Part shown: one piece after another, positions 24,892-34,971 of the stretch | How the letters are laid out: each line of letters opens with the position of its first letter | How positions within the stretch are numbered: position 1 is the stretch's first letter | Assembly: GCA_023428245.1 (NCBI GenBank) | Contig: JAEYYX010000011.1 | Coordinates: 1-64,000, forward strand | Direction of reading: 5' to 3' | Source: Pseudomonadota bacterium | Lineage (GTDB): Bacteria > Myxococcota_A > Polyangia > Polyangiales > Polyangiaceae | DNA length: 64,000 nucleotides | Made by a program: the position numbers and the translations under genes | The notes under the pieces: model-generated | Seen by the model: the letters and a program-made list of their open reading frames with translations, nothing else | The model's database searches: none | Told to the model about the DNA's origin: nothing

Positions 24892-27468
24892 ATGATCGAG
24901 CAGTACGAAATCGCCGCCCAAGAGCGCCTCGCCCAAGGAATCCCCCCGCTCCCTCTGACCGCTGCCCAGGTGAAGGAGCTCGTTCTGCTCCTCAAGGCCC
25001 CTCCCGCCGGACGCGAAGAGCTCCTGATGCAGCTCCTGACAGAGCGAGTCCCCGCGGGCGTCGATGACGCAGCCTACGTCAAAGCAGGCTTCCTCACCGC
25101 CATCGTCGAGGGACGCGACAGCTGTTCGCTGATCACAAAGCAACGCGCTGTCGAGATCCTCGGCACCATGCTCGGAGGCTTCAACATCGGCACTCTGGTC
25201 AAGCTCCTCGACGACGCGGAGCTCGGTCCGCTCGCCGCCAAAGAGCTGAAGACCACCCTTCTCATGTTCGACGCGTTCCACGACGTCGCCGAGAAGGCCA
25301 AAGCAGGCAACGCGAATGCCCAAGCTGTGCTCAAGTCCTGGGCCGACGCGGAGTGGTTCGAGGCGCGCCCTCCCTTGCCCGAGAAGATCGTGCTCACGGT
25401 CTTCAAGGTGCCCGGCGAGACGAACACCGATGATCTTTCCCCAGCGCAAGACGCCTGGTCGCGCCCAGACATCCCGCTGCACGCACTCGCGATGCTGAAA
25501 AACCCGCGCGATGGCGTCGAGCGCGCCCTCGAGCAGATCGCTGAGGTGAAAGACAAGGGACACCCTGTCGCTTACGTAGGTGACGTCGTCGGCACCGGCT
25601 CGAGCCGCAAGAGCGCGACGAACAGTGTTCTTTGGCATTTCGGTCAGGACATTCCCTTCGTCCCGAACAAGCGCACCGGCGGCTTCTGTCTCGGCGGCAA
25701 GATCGCACCGATCTTCTTCAACACCATGGAAGACTCGGGGGCACTGCCCATCGAGTGTGATGTTACGAAGATGGCGATGGGGGATGTGATTGTTCTCTAT
25801 CCCTACGCCGGCAAGATCGAGAACGACAAGGGGGAGGTCATCTCGACCTTCTCGGTGAAGAGTGACGTCCTGTTCGACGAGGTGCGCGCCGGCGGCCGCA
25901 TCCCGCTCATCATCGGGCGGAGCTTGACCAAGCGAGCCCGCGAGGCGCTCGGACTCGGCCCCTCGGACAAGTTCCGCCTGCCGAAGAATCCTGCCGACTC
26001 CGGAAAAGGCTACACCTTGGCCCAGAAGATCGTCGGTCGCGCCTCTGGTTTGCCCGGTGTTCGTCCCGGAACCTACTGCGAGCCAACCATGGGCAGTGTC
26101 GGTTCACAGGATACGACAGGACCGATGACCCGTGACGAGCTCAAGGAGCTCGCCTGCCTCGGCTTCTCCGCGGATCTCGTGATGCAGTCCTTCTGCCACA
26201 CCGCGGCCTATCCGAAGCCCGTCGATATCGAGACTCAGCATACCCTCCCCGACTTCATCACGAACCGCGGTGGCGTCTCGCTGCGCCCCGGGGACGGGAT
26301 CATTCACAGCTGGCTGAACCGCATGCTCCTCCCCGATCAGGTCGGCACGGGCGGCGACAGCCACACCCGCTTCCCCTTGGGCATCTCGTTCCCCGCCGGC
26401 TCCGGTCTCGTCGCCTTCGCAGCAGCGCTCGGCGTCATGCCCCTCGACATGCCGGAGAGCGTGCTCGTCCGCTTCAAGGGCAAGATGCAGCCGGGCATCA
26501 CGCTCCGGGACCTCGTCAACGCCATCCCCTACCAGGCGATCCAAGATGGTCTTCTGACGGTCGAGAAGAAGGGCAAGAAGAACATCTTCTCCGGGCGCAT
26601 CATCGAGATCGAAGGCCTGCCGGACCTCAAGGTTGAACAAGCTTTTGAACTCTCAGACTCGACGGCCGAACGCTCCGCGGGAGGCTGCACGATCCGCCTC
26701 AATAAGGAGCCGGTCATCGAATACCTCAAGTCGAACATCGTCATGCTCCGCTGGATGATCGCGGAAGGCTACGGGGATGCTCGCACCCTCGAGCGCCGCG
26801 CTCAGGCTATGGAGAAGTGGCTCGAGAACCCGTCGCTGCTCGAGGCCGATCCCGACGCCGAGTATGCTGCGGTGATCGAGATCGACATGGACAAGATCAC
26901 CGAGCCACTCCTCGCTTGCCCGAATGATCCCGACGACGTCCGTCCGCTCGGCGCCGTCGCTGGACGCACGATCGACGAGGTGTTCATCGGCTCCTGCATG
27001 ACCAACATCGGTCACTTCCGCGCGGCCGGACGCCTTCTGAACGAATACAAGCAGCCTGTCCCGACCCGGCTCTGGATCGTTCCCCCGACCAAGATGGATC
27101 AGGCACAGCTCATGGAGGAAGGCTTCTACTCGATGTTCGCCCAGGCGGGCGCGCGGACGGAAATGCCCGGTTGCTCGCTCTGCATGGGCAACCAGGCGCG
27201 CGTTGCTCCGAAATCGACGGTGGTGTCGACCTCCACCCGCAACTTCCCGAACCGCCTGGGAGAAGGCGCCGATGTGTTCTTGTCGTCGGCTGAGCTCGCC
27301 TCCGTCGCCGCAATCCTCGGTCGCCTGCCGACGGTCGGCGAGTACATGACCTACGCCATGCGCATCGACACGATGGCCCCGGAGCTCTACCGGTACCTGA
27401 ACTTCAACGAGCTGCCGACCTTCGTGACCAAGGCGACGTCGGCTTCGCTCCCTGTCGTCCAGTACTGA
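24892..27468 (+). CDS. acnB: Aconitate hydratase B
   Basis: An 858-residue enzyme matching AcnB in length and layout. The N-terminal HEAT-like domain starts MIEQYEIAAQERLAQGIPPL. The swivel domain includes TNTDDLSPA and GTGSSRKSATNSV. The catalytic domains carry GGDSHTRFPLGISFPAGSGLV, and the Fe-S cysteines lie in IGSCMTNIGH and MPGCSLCMGNQ. It isomerises citrate to isocitrate in the TCA cycle (4Fe-4S enzyme) and handles the 2-methylcitrate branch in some bacteria. Monocistronic; a strong terminator follows at 27513-27546. Confidence 0.97.
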   Translation: MIEQYEIAAQERLAQGIPPLPLTAAQVKELVLLLKAPPAGREELLMQLLTERVPAGVDDAAYVKAGFLTAIVEGRDSCSLITKQRAVEILGTMLGGFNIGTLVKLLDDAELGPLAAKELKTTLLMFDAFHDVAEKAKAGNANAQAVLKSWADAEWFEARPPLPEKIVLTVFKVPGETNTDDLSPAQDAWSRPDIPLHALAMLKNPRDGVERALEQIAEVKDKGHPVAYVGDVVGTGSSRKSATNSVLWHFGQDIPFVPNKRTGGFCLGGKIAPIFFNTMEDSGALPIECDVTKMAMGDVIVLYPYAGKIENDKGEVISTFSVKSDVLFDEVRAGGRIPLIIGRSLTKRAREALGLGPSDKFRLPKNPADSGKGYTLAQKIVGRASGLPGVRPGTYCEPTMGSVGSQDTTGPMTRDELKELACLGFSADLVMQSFCHTAAYPKPVDIETQHTLPDFITNRGGVSLRPGDGIIHSWLNRMLLPDQVGTGGDSHTRFPLGISFPAGSGLVAFAAALGVMPLDMPESVLVRFKGKMQPGITLRDLVNAIPYQAIQDGLLTVEKKGKKNIFSGRIIEIEGLPDLKVEQAFELSDSTAERSAGGCTIRLNKEPVIEYLKSNIVMLRWMIAEGYGDARTLERRAQAMEKWLENPSLLEADPDAEYAAVIEIDMDKITEPLLACPNDPDDVRPLGAVAGRTIDEVFIGSCMTNIGHFRAAGRLLNEYKQPVPTRLWIVPPTKMDQAQLMEEGFYSMFAQAGARTEMPGCSLCMGNQARVAPKSTVVSTSTRNFPNRLGEGADVFLSSAELASVAAILGRLPTVGEYMTYAMRIDTMAPELYRYLNFNELPTFVTKATSASLPVVQY

Positions 27469-27512
27469 GGCGAAGGACCCGCCCTCCTCAGGATGAGTCC
27501 CTCAAAGGGACG

Positions 27513-27546
27513 AGCCGCCCTTCTTCCGAGGGCGGCTTTGTTTTGT
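27513..27546 (+). terminator. Rho-independent terminator of acnB
   Basis: An 8-bp perfect stem (AGCCGCCC / GGGCGGCT at 27513-27520 and 27530-27537) with a 9-base loop is followed by TTGTTTTG. It lies 44 bp after the acnB stop and is the clearest plus-strand terminator in the window. Confidence 0.9.
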
Positions 27547-27651
27547 CCACTCGCTTGTCGGCCCGCGGGCGAAACGGTCTGTGACGCGCCGGGGTGGCGG
27601 CCCATGACCCACTTCCACCGGACAGAGTTGTACTCAGCGTAGAGTTGCCGA

Positions 27652-29423
27652 TCAGTCGAGGTAGCGAATCCAGACCTGGTCGACGCTGCCCGTGACAGGC
27701 CCGCCGAGCCCTTCGCTCAGGGTGATGAACGCAACAACCTTCCCATCCTCGGAGATCGTCGCGTCACCCGAGGTGGTGGTTGCCTGCTGCCCCATTGCTC
27801 CGAGGCTCACGCGCGTTGTGGTCCGCTCCTCGCGATCGCGGACGAATATATCGATCGAATTGTTTGTGTCGCCTGCGACGAGATTCGTCGCTGATGACGC
27901 GAAGACCACGTAACGTCCGTCGCCGGAGATGCTGCGCTGGAAGCTCAAATAGCTACCCCTATTGGCTTGCTCCCCGGCATTGTTCACGCTCACAAGTTCG
28001 ATGGAACCTGTTTCCATGTCGCGAACAAAAATATCGGGCTCTCCGTTGGTGTCCCCGGACACCAGTGTGGTCGCCGACGATTGGAAGACGACATAGCGCC
28101 CGGTGGTGGACGTAGAAGGATTCCCCGAGTGATCGTCAATCGCATCGCCCGGTCGGGCGTAGGTCACGAGACGGATGACCTCATCCTCCAAATCCCGACG
28201 ATAAATATCGACGTAGGAGTCCGCTGCCCCCCCTAGGTCGCTCGAAGGAGAGGCAAAGACAACGTAGCGGCCATCGCTCGAGATGCTCGGGCACGAGTTC
28301 AGCGTGTACGCGGTCCCTCCCACCTGACCTCCGTCACTCTTCAGGTTCACCCGAACCGTCTTGCTAGCTCCGATGTCTCGCACGAACTGATCAGGAAGAG
28401 CGTTGGTGTCGCCGGAGACCAGATTGCTCGCCCCGGACGTAAACGCAACGAGATTTCCGTCTGCTGAGACCGTCGGGAACGATCCGTAGTCCTGAGGCGC
28501 GATGCCCTCGGCCCCGCTATTTGACAGGTTGACGCGGATCGTCTCACCAGTCGTTCGATCGTGGCGGAAAACGTCCACCATGTCGTTGATGTCGTTCGCG
28601 ACCAAATTGTTAGCGTAGGACGTAAAGACAACGTAACGGCCGTCACCAGAGATGTTCGGATATGCGCTCCACCCATTCGCCTCCGCTCCGGCCGAATTCA
28701 CGCTCACGCGAGACACCTTGCCGGTTTCTCCGTCGAAGACGAAGACATCCAAAGTATTGTTGGTATCGCCCGGAGCGAGATCGTCTCCAGGCCCATAAAA
28801 AGCGACGAAGCGACCGTCTGCAGAGAGCGATGGTCCGGCGTTATAGAAAGATGATGGCTGATTGGTCAAAGACACGCTCACCAGGCGAGTGCGAGGAACA
28901 CACCTGTGGCCGTTCCCGAAGAAACCAGCTTCACAAGTGCACTCGTAGTTGCCCTCCGTATTCTCACAAGCCGCGTTCTCGTCACAGGGCTGCTCCTCCG
29001 CGCACTCGTCAATGTCGACGCATGCGTCTTCGTCCGCCTCGAAACCCTCATCACACTCACAACTCGCGCTGCCGCCATCCACGATGCAGCTCGCGTTCTT
29101 CGAACACTCCTCTTCGCAAGTGGGCTCACTGCCCCCGCTGCCTGTGTCCCCGCCGCTCGCGCCTCCGCCTGTGCCCGGCCGAGCGCCCGTCCCCGTCTCT
29201 CCGCCAGACGCCTTCTTACCACCCGAGCCATCACTCTTGCCGCCCGAGCCACCTTCCCCCCCGACGAGCCAGCTCGTCCTCCTGCCGGCGAATTCTTTCC
29301 CCCGGACCCATCGTCCGGACCAGCTCCTGCCACGTCATCCATCGCGGCCAGACCCGGAGCGCACGCACCCCAGAAGGACGGTACCACCATTAGAACCAGG
29401 AGCGATGACGGGAGTCGTGCCAT
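27652..29423 (-). pseudogene. EGF/beta-propeller lipoprotein, copy 1, with frameshift
   Basis: The gene begins at ATG 29423 with the lipoprotein signal MARLPSSLLVLMVVPSFWGAC. The frame breaks in a run of seven C (29256-29262, G on the coding strand). With one more G the downstream frame reads on perfectly through the Gly-rich linker (SGGEGGSGGK), the EGF module (VDIDECAEEQPCDENAACEN) and about six SADGRFVAF/SGDGRYVVF propeller blades to the stop at 27652. Full length would be about 590 residues, like copies 2 and 3. It could be a sequencing error, phase-variable expression or a true pseudogene. Secreted or surface-anchored; ligand unknown. Confidence 0.8.
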
Positions 29424-29505
29424 AAGCCGCGATTCCGATAGCACGGACGGCCAGCCCGTGTCAGCCGGCGCTCGATGTGAGCCGAGTCTGCACCTGGGGG
29501 CTCTC

Positions 29506-31233
29506 TCAGAGACTGATGTCTCGCACCCAGATCTGACCGCGACCCTCAGTCTCGAAGCCGAATGTCTCGCTCGCGGACTCGAAAGCAACGATCTTCCCAT
29601 CTGCGGAGATCGTGGGAAAGGCGGAGGGACGGTCCGCTTCTGCTCCCCGTGGACCAACACTCACTCGAGTCGTCTTCTTCAGAACCCGATCGCGCACGAA
29701 AATATCGATGAGCTCGTTTGTGTCGCCTGGTGCGAGGTTCGACGCAAGGGACATGAAGACCACGTAGCGTCCGTCGTTCGACACGCTGCGCTGGTATCCA
29801 ATGTAGCTTGAGCCATTGGCCCCTTCTCCATCGCTCGACACGCTGACGCGTTCGAGAACGCCCGTGTTCATGTCGCGCAAGAAGACGTCTGAACTCCCGT
29901 TCGTATCTCCTTCGACAAGGGTGGTCGAGACCGAATCGAAGACGACGAAACGCCCGTCGCCCGAGATCGATGCCGCCGTGGCATGACCGTCATTGTTAAA
30001 GCCCGCCGGAGGGTAGCTCACGTGGAACGTGAAACCGTCCCGCAAGTCGCGGCGATAGATGTCCGTGTAGTCATCGACGTCGCCGCCCAGCCCACTCCAA
30101 AGGGACACGAAGGAGACGTAACGTCCGTTACCCGAGATCTGAGGCGTCGAGTTCGGGGTTCGAAGAAGCTTCCCTACTTGTGTCCCGTCGCTATGGAGAT
30201 TCGCGCGAATTGTCGTGCCCGCGGCGATGTCTCGCACGAATTGGTCAAGGTATTCGTTCGTATCACCCGGGACCAAGTTCGGCGCCATCGAGGTGAACAC
30301 CACACGATTGCCGTCGTTCGAGATGCTGGGACTTGCCGCGTAGCCCTCGCCTCCCGAAAGCTCACTCCCGTCGTGGGCAAGGCTCACGCGAATGGTCTCG
30401 CCGGTCTCCCGGTCGTGGCGGAAAACATCGACCTCTCCGTTCGTGTCATCCGAGACCAAGTTGTTCGCGTCAGCGGAGAAGACGACGTAGCGCCCGTCGC
30501 CGGAGAGCGCGGGCGTCCCACTCCAAGAGTTCGCCACCTCTCCATCGCTGCTGACGCTCACGCGCGTGACCTGACCTGTCTCACGTTCATAAACGAACAC
30601 ATCGTCGGCGTCATTTGTATCGTCGGGGGCAAGGTTTTTCGCTCGCGAGAAGAACGCGAGCACGCGGCCGTCCGCGGATAGAGCCGGGGATCCGGAGAAG
30701 TCACTCGCCGGCTCGCCGCTCGGCGACACGCTGGCGAGACGAAGCCGAGGCACACAGGTCTCACCATCGCCGACGTAGCCCTCCTCACAGGTGCACTCGT
30801 AGCCGCCTCCCTTGTTCTCACAGAGGGCGTGTTCGCCGCAGGGGTCGTCCAGGACGCACTCGTCGATGTCAACGCACTTGCCCTCGTCCTCGTCGAAGCC
30901 CTCGTCACATTCGCAAAAGGCCGCGTCATACTCCACGACGCAGCTCGCGTTCCTCGCGCACCCTCCCTCACAGCTCGGCTCGCCAGGGTGGCCTCCGGTC
31001 CCTCCGCCAGCGGCGCCACCGCTCGTCCCAGGGTCCGCTCCCGACGCACCGCCCGAGGCGCGCGCACCGCCCGTCGCACCCGATCGTCCCCCGCTCGAGG
31101 GCTCTCGACCACCCGCGCCGTCGTCCGACGGGGCGCCCGCCTCGCCGTCGCTCGAGGCGAGACCAGGGGCGCAAGCGCCCCAAAAAGACGGGACCAATAA
31201 AGAAGCCCAAAACAAAGGTTGTAAGCGGCGCAT
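29506..31233 (-). CDS. EGF/beta-propeller lipoprotein, copy 2
   Basis: 575 residues from ATG 31233 (MRRLQPLFWASLLVPSFWGAC, lipobox Cys about residue 21; upstream ATGs at 31260 and 31269 are possible). Order: signal, Gly/Ser-rich linker (about 25-75), a Cys-rich segment, a calcium-binding EGF module (VDIDECVLDDPCGEHALCEN), then about seven PD40/TolB-like blades with the repeated motif SGDGRYVVFSADANNLVSDDTN, and the end GRGQIWVRDISL. The Asp-rich loops (GDTNE, DDTNG) look calcium-binding. Probably a surface-exposed lipoprotein; the ligand is unknown. It lies between its two paralogues, same strand. Confidence 0.88.
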   Translation of the reverse strand: MRRLQPLFWASLLVPSFWGACAPGLASSDGEAGAPSDDGAGGREPSSGGRSGATGGARASGGASGADPGTSGGAAGGGTGGHPGEPSCEGGCARNASCVVEYDAAFCECDEGFDEDEGKCVDIDECVLDDPCGEHALCENKGGGYECTCEEGYVGDGETCVPRLRLASVSPSGEPASDFSGSPALSADGRVLAFFSRAKNLAPDDTNDADDVFVYERETGQVTRVSVSSDGEVANSWSGTPALSGDGRYVVFSADANNLVSDDTNGEVDVFRHDRETGETIRVSLAHDGSELSGGEGYAASPSISNDGNRVVFTSMAPNLVPGDTNEYLDQFVRDIAAGTTIRANLHSDGTQVGKLLRTPNSTPQISGNGRYVSFVSLWSGLGGDVDDYTDIYRRDLRDGFTFHVSYPPAGFNNDGHATAASISGDGRFVVFDSVSTTLVEGDTNGSSDVFLRDMNTGVLERVSVSSDGEGANGSSYIGYQRSVSNDGRYVVFMSLASNLAPGDTNELIDIFVRDRVLKKTTRVSVGPRGAEADRPSAFPTISADGKIVAFESASETFGFETEGRGQIWVRDISL

Positions 31234-31395
31234 GAAGACCAATTTCGCTAGCACACGCATTCGAGCCATGTCAGCCCGAAGCGGGGTCGGCCTCGCAAAA
31301 CCCGACTCAACTAAGGCACTACCGCCAAAGTCGGGAAATCTTCCCCGACACCTCGCTTCCGAGGAGGCGGTGCACCTTTTCGCGCGACTTCGGCG

Positions 31396-33135
31396 TCATT
31401 CGCTCAAGTCACGCACCCAAATCTGGCCGCGCCCTTCGGTTTCCACGCCGAAGGTCTGACTCCTCGAATAAAAAGCCACGGTCTTTCCGTCGTCGGAGAT
31501 GGTGCCGTCGGAAGAGTGGCCATCCGCTTCTTCGCCATGCAGCCCCACGCTCACACGGATCGTTCTCTTCCTCACGCGATCGCGCACGAACACGTCCGTC
31601 AGCTGGTTCGTGTCACCTTCCACGAGGTTCGTCGCCGAGGACATGAACACCACGAAGCGACCGTTGCTCGAGACGCTGCGCTGGAAACCAGCAAAACTTG
31701 CCTCGTTCGCCTCACTTCCGGCATCCGTCACGCTGATCCGTTCGACGACACCCGTGCTCAAGTCGCGGATGAAAACATCCGACACACCGTTTTCGTCGCC
31801 CGGAACCAGGGTCGAAGAGAGGGAATGGAAAACCACGTAGCGCCCATCTCTGGAGATCGACGGGGCCGACGCGGAGCCATCATTGGATAGCATCGCCTGG
31901 GTGTAGCTGACGTACTCGGTGACATCGTTCTGGAGATCGCGGCGGTAGATATCGGAGAAATTGTCGGTCGCTCCACCGAAACCACTCCAAAGGGACGCGA
32001 AGACCAGGTAGCGCCCGTTCCCCGAGATATGGGGCGTGAAGCTCAAGGAGGATGCTGGGGTGCCGCTCTGGGTCCCATCGTTGTGCAGGTTGACGCGGGT
32101 CGTTGTCCCGGCCTCGATGTCCCGCAAGAACTGGTCAATGTAGTCGTTCGTGTCGTTTTCTACGAGGTTCGCCGCGAAGGAGTTGAACGCTACGCGATTG
32201 CCGTCGGCGGAAATCGTTGGGAACGCTGCGTAGCCTTGGCCACCTTGGAGCTCACTTCCGTCGTAGGCCACACTCACCCGGATCGTCTCCCCCGTCTCCC
32301 GGTCGTGCCGGAACACATCAAGCTCCCCATTCGTATCGTCCGAGACCAAGTTGTTTGCGTAGGAAGAGAAGACGACATAACGGCCGTCCCCTGAGAGAGA
32401 CGACGACGTGCTCCAGGAGTTCGCCTCCTCTCCTGCCGAGTTCACGCTGACTCGAGAGACCTTTCCCTCTTGGCGATCGAAGACGAAGATGTCGTGTGTT
32501 TCGTTTGCGTCGCCGAGGACAAGATCTGAGGCTTGCCCTTGGAATGAAACGAAGCGGCCGTCAGCGGAAAGTGCGGGATATTCCGAATAAGCGTCTCCCG
32601 CTTCATTCGACGAAGAGACACTAGCGAGGCGAATTCTGGGCATGCAGACTTCGCCATCACCGACGAAGCCTGGTTCACAAGTGCATTTGTAGCTGCCCCG
32701 CGAGTTCTCACAGATGGCGTTCGCTCCGCAGGGATCCTCCTCTTTGCACTCATCGATATCGACGCACGCGGCCCCGTCTTCTTCGAAGCCTTCGTCACAC
32801 TCGCAGCGCGCCTCGTCCTGCTCGCCCACGCAACTGGCGTACCTCGGGCACTCTCCGCAGCGCCCGGCTCCGCCCTCGCCTCCGATGGCGAAGCCCCCCG
32901 TCGACGGACCCGCGCCTCCAGTGGACGAACTCGCCCCCCCCGCCGCGCTCGCCCCGCCGCCGCCCGACCTGCCGCCTGTCGATCCTGTGCGTCCTCCCGA
33001 AGCCTGACGTCCGCCCGCTCCATCTTCCGGACCCGCGCCCGCGGCGTCATCGCTCACGGCGAGTCCGGGCGAACAAGCGCCCCAAAAAGAAGGAATCACC
33101 AATAAAGCAAAGAACAAAGGTCGTAAGCGCCGCAT
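31396..33135 (-). CDS. EGF/beta-propeller lipoprotein, copy 3
   Basis: 579 residues from ATG 33135 (MRRLRPLFFALLVIPSFWGAC). The architecture equals copy 2: lipoprotein signal, Gly/Ala/Ser-rich linker, six-Cys EGF module (VDIDECKEEDPCGANAICEN, CTCEPGFVGDGEVC), then PD40-like blades (SADGRFVSFQGQASDLVLGD; DTNGELDVFRHDRETGETIR) ending GRGQIWVRDLSE. It is the first gene of the array and probably the parental or best-expressed copy. The three copies share nearly identical signals and ends, consistent with recent tandem duplication. Confidence 0.88.
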   Translation of the reverse strand: MRRLRPLFFALLVIPSFWGACSPGLAVSDDAAGAGPEDGAGGRQASGGRTGSTGGRSGGGGASAAGGASSSTGGAGPSTGGFAIGGEGGAGRCGECPRYASCVGEQDEARCECDEGFEEDGAACVDIDECKEEDPCGANAICENSRGSYKCTCEPGFVGDGEVCMPRIRLASVSSSNEAGDAYSEYPALSADGRFVSFQGQASDLVLGDANETHDIFVFDRQEGKVSRVSVNSAGEEANSWSTSSSLSGDGRYVVFSSYANNLVSDDTNGELDVFRHDRETGETIRVSVAYDGSELQGGQGYAAFPTISADGNRVAFNSFAANLVENDTNDYIDQFLRDIEAGTTTRVNLHNDGTQSGTPASSLSFTPHISGNGRYLVFASLWSGFGGATDNFSDIYRRDLQNDVTEYVSYTQAMLSNDGSASAPSISRDGRYVVFHSLSSTLVPGDENGVSDVFIRDLSTGVVERISVTDAGSEANEASFAGFQRSVSSNGRFVVFMSSATNLVEGDTNQLTDVFVRDRVRKRTIRVSVGLHGEEADGHSSDGTISDDGKTVAFYSRSQTFGVETEGRGQIWVRDLSE

Positions 33136-33250
33136 CAAAGCTGACTTCTCTACAGCTCAAAAATGGAGGAGGCGCAACGTTTCCCACCGCTCACGCGCTC
33201 GTCAGCGCCGAAAGAACCCTTCGCGTTTCAGTCTGAGCGAACGGCGCGGC

Positions 33251-34876
33251 TCAAGACTCGTGCCCGGGCAAGCCTTTCAGACAGGCTGTGCGCCGCTCGT
33301 TTCCGCGCAGAAACAATTCTGCCGATTCCTTGCCCGCCTCCGGAGTGAGACCGAGCTCCTCAGCGACAATTTCTCCCGCTCGCCGCGCGCAAAGTTTCCC
33401 ACCGCAGGGGCCGAGACCGAGTCGCGTCCGGCGCGCTACGTCATCCACCGACCGCGCCCATTCATGGCGGACCGTGGCCCGGATCTCCGCTTCCGTCACC
33501 GGCTCACAAGGACATACTACTTCGGCCGACAGCGCTCCGCGCTTCATTTCCTCGGCCAAGGGCAAGGCGCGCGAGCCGTGACGCGCGATGAGGCGCTTTT
33601 CGGTGAGTGCGTCGATACCCGAAAGTCCCTGGAGCTTTCCTGGAGGAACCGGCTCCTCGCCCCCTGGCAGGGGTACAAGGTGCGTTCGGCAGGGCACATT
33701 CGTACCTAGCCAGAGGGAAACAATGTCAGCCGTTTCCTCCGCGAACAATCGATAGCTCGCGAGCTTTCCGCCGACCATCGAAAATAGCCCCGCTTTCCCG
33801 TACCGCTCATGATCGACGATCCTATGGTCGCGGCTGAGCGCATCCTCAGGGACCCCCCAAGCGTAGAGCGTGGGGCGCAGCCCTGCCCAAGTACCGATCG
33901 GACGCGCCGCGCGCACCGCGGGAAACACGCGCTCGATGGCCTGATACAGGTATCGAACCTCGTCGAGCGTGGCGACAACGTCATCGAGGTCACCGAAATA
34001 GTCGTCGTCGGTCGTCCCGAGCACGCTCATGTTCTGCCAGGGCAGAAGGAAGACCTGACGCCCATCGATCGCGTCGGTTACAATCGCGAAATTCGAGAGC
34101 TTGCGATCCAAGTAGACGTGGATGCCTTTCCCGGGGCGCACACGGATCCCTTCGTCGGAGGTGCCAAAGAGCTCGGCCGTCTTTCCTGACCAGGCGCCCG
34201 TCGCGTTCACGATCGCTCTTGAGGATAACATCGTCTCTCTGCCATCGGGTCCCTCGACCTCGAGGCCCCTCACCTTGCCGCCGCCGTCAGTGACGAGCCC
34301 AACGGCGCGGTAGCCCACGAAAATGGCTGCGCCGAGCTGCTCGGCATGGAGAGCATTCGCCACGCACAGTCTCACTCCATCGAGGCCCCACTCGTCGAAG
34401 GTGATCGCACCCACCGCGGGAACGAGCCCCGGCTCAAGCGCGTGCACCTCATCTCTACCGAAGCAGAGGTGAGGATGGCTGCGCTTCAGATCTTGATATC
34501 GATCGTAGGCGCGAAAAAACCCGTCATAGGTCAAGAGCTTCAGCTCTGCACCACGCTCCTCGGGCAACACCGGCATCAAAAACGGCACCCGAAACAACAT
34601 GTGCGGAGCGATCTTCTGGATGTATCCGGAGTCCAAGCAGGAGCTGATCGTCACCTCGGGCGTCTTCAAGAGATAGCGAGGGCCCCCATGGATCATCCCG
34701 CTCGAGTTTCCACTCGCGCCGACGGCAAGGTCTTGTTTTTCGACGAGAGCAACCTTGAGGCCGCGCAGCGCAAAGTCACGGGCAATACCCGTGCCGTTGA
34801 CGCCTCCGCCGACAACGACCACGTCGAAACTGGTCTCCGATCCCGGCGCGCGGTTCACCGCTCGAGGGTAGATCAC
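33251..34876 (-). CDS. glpA: Glycerol-3-phosphate dehydrogenase, GlpA type
   Basis: A 541-residue FAD enzyme: the dinucleotide motif VVVVGGGVNGTGIARDFALRG near the N-terminus, LVEKQDLAVGASGNSSGMIHGG, and the C-terminal [2Fe-2S] BFD-like segment with Cys in VCPCEPVTEAEI and GLGPCGGKLCARRAGEI. That C-terminal domain matches GlpA of the anaerobic GlpABC complex rather than the shorter GlpD. No glpB or glpC is adjacent. It oxidises glycerol-3-phosphate to dihydroxyacetone phosphate and feeds electrons to the membrane pool. Divergent from the gene at 34972. Confidence 0.9.
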   Translation of the reverse strand: MIYPRAVNRAPGSETSFDVVVVGGGVNGTGIARDFALRGLKVALVEKQDLAVGASGNSSGMIHGGPRYLLKTPEVTISSCLDSGYIQKIAPHMLFRVPFLMPVLPEERGAELKLLTYDGFFRAYDRYQDLKRSHPHLCFGRDEVHALEPGLVPAVGAITFDEWGLDGVRLCVANALHAEQLGAAIFVGYRAVGLVTDGGGKVRGLEVEGPDGRETMLSSRAIVNATGAWSGKTAELFGTSDEGIRVRPGKGIHVYLDRKLSNFAIVTDAIDGRQVFLLPWQNMSVLGTTDDDYFGDLDDVVATLDEVRYLYQAIERVFPAVRAARPIGTWAGLRPTLYAWGVPEDALSRDHRIVDHERYGKAGLFSMVGGKLASYRLFAEETADIVSLWLGTNVPCRTHLVPLPGGEEPVPPGKLQGLSGIDALTEKRLIARHGSRALPLAEEMKRGALSAEVVCPCEPVTEAEIRATVRHEWARSVDDVARRTRLGLGPCGGKLCARRAGEIVAEELGLTPEAGKESAELFLRGNERRTACLKGLPGHES

Positions 34877-34971
34877 ATCGCCGAAATGCTACAGCTGCCC
34901 GAGCCCTATGCCCCCGGTGTAGTCAAACATTTGGCCCGGAGGCGCGGCTTCCTGTAGCGAGGGGAGACGAG

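Noticed and set aside
23875..25638. Long minus-strand frame (587 codons) across the CtpA-like and acnB genes
   Set aside because: It is antisense to two well-supported genes with family motifs. Codon content is that of a GC-rich shadow and it has no SD or recognisable motif.
28878..29660. 260-codon frame considered as its own gene upstream of the third propeller protein
   Set aside because: It supplies only the signal peptide and linker; after the C run it turns into Arg-rich nonsense while the propeller continues in the next frame. Treated as one frameshifted gene.
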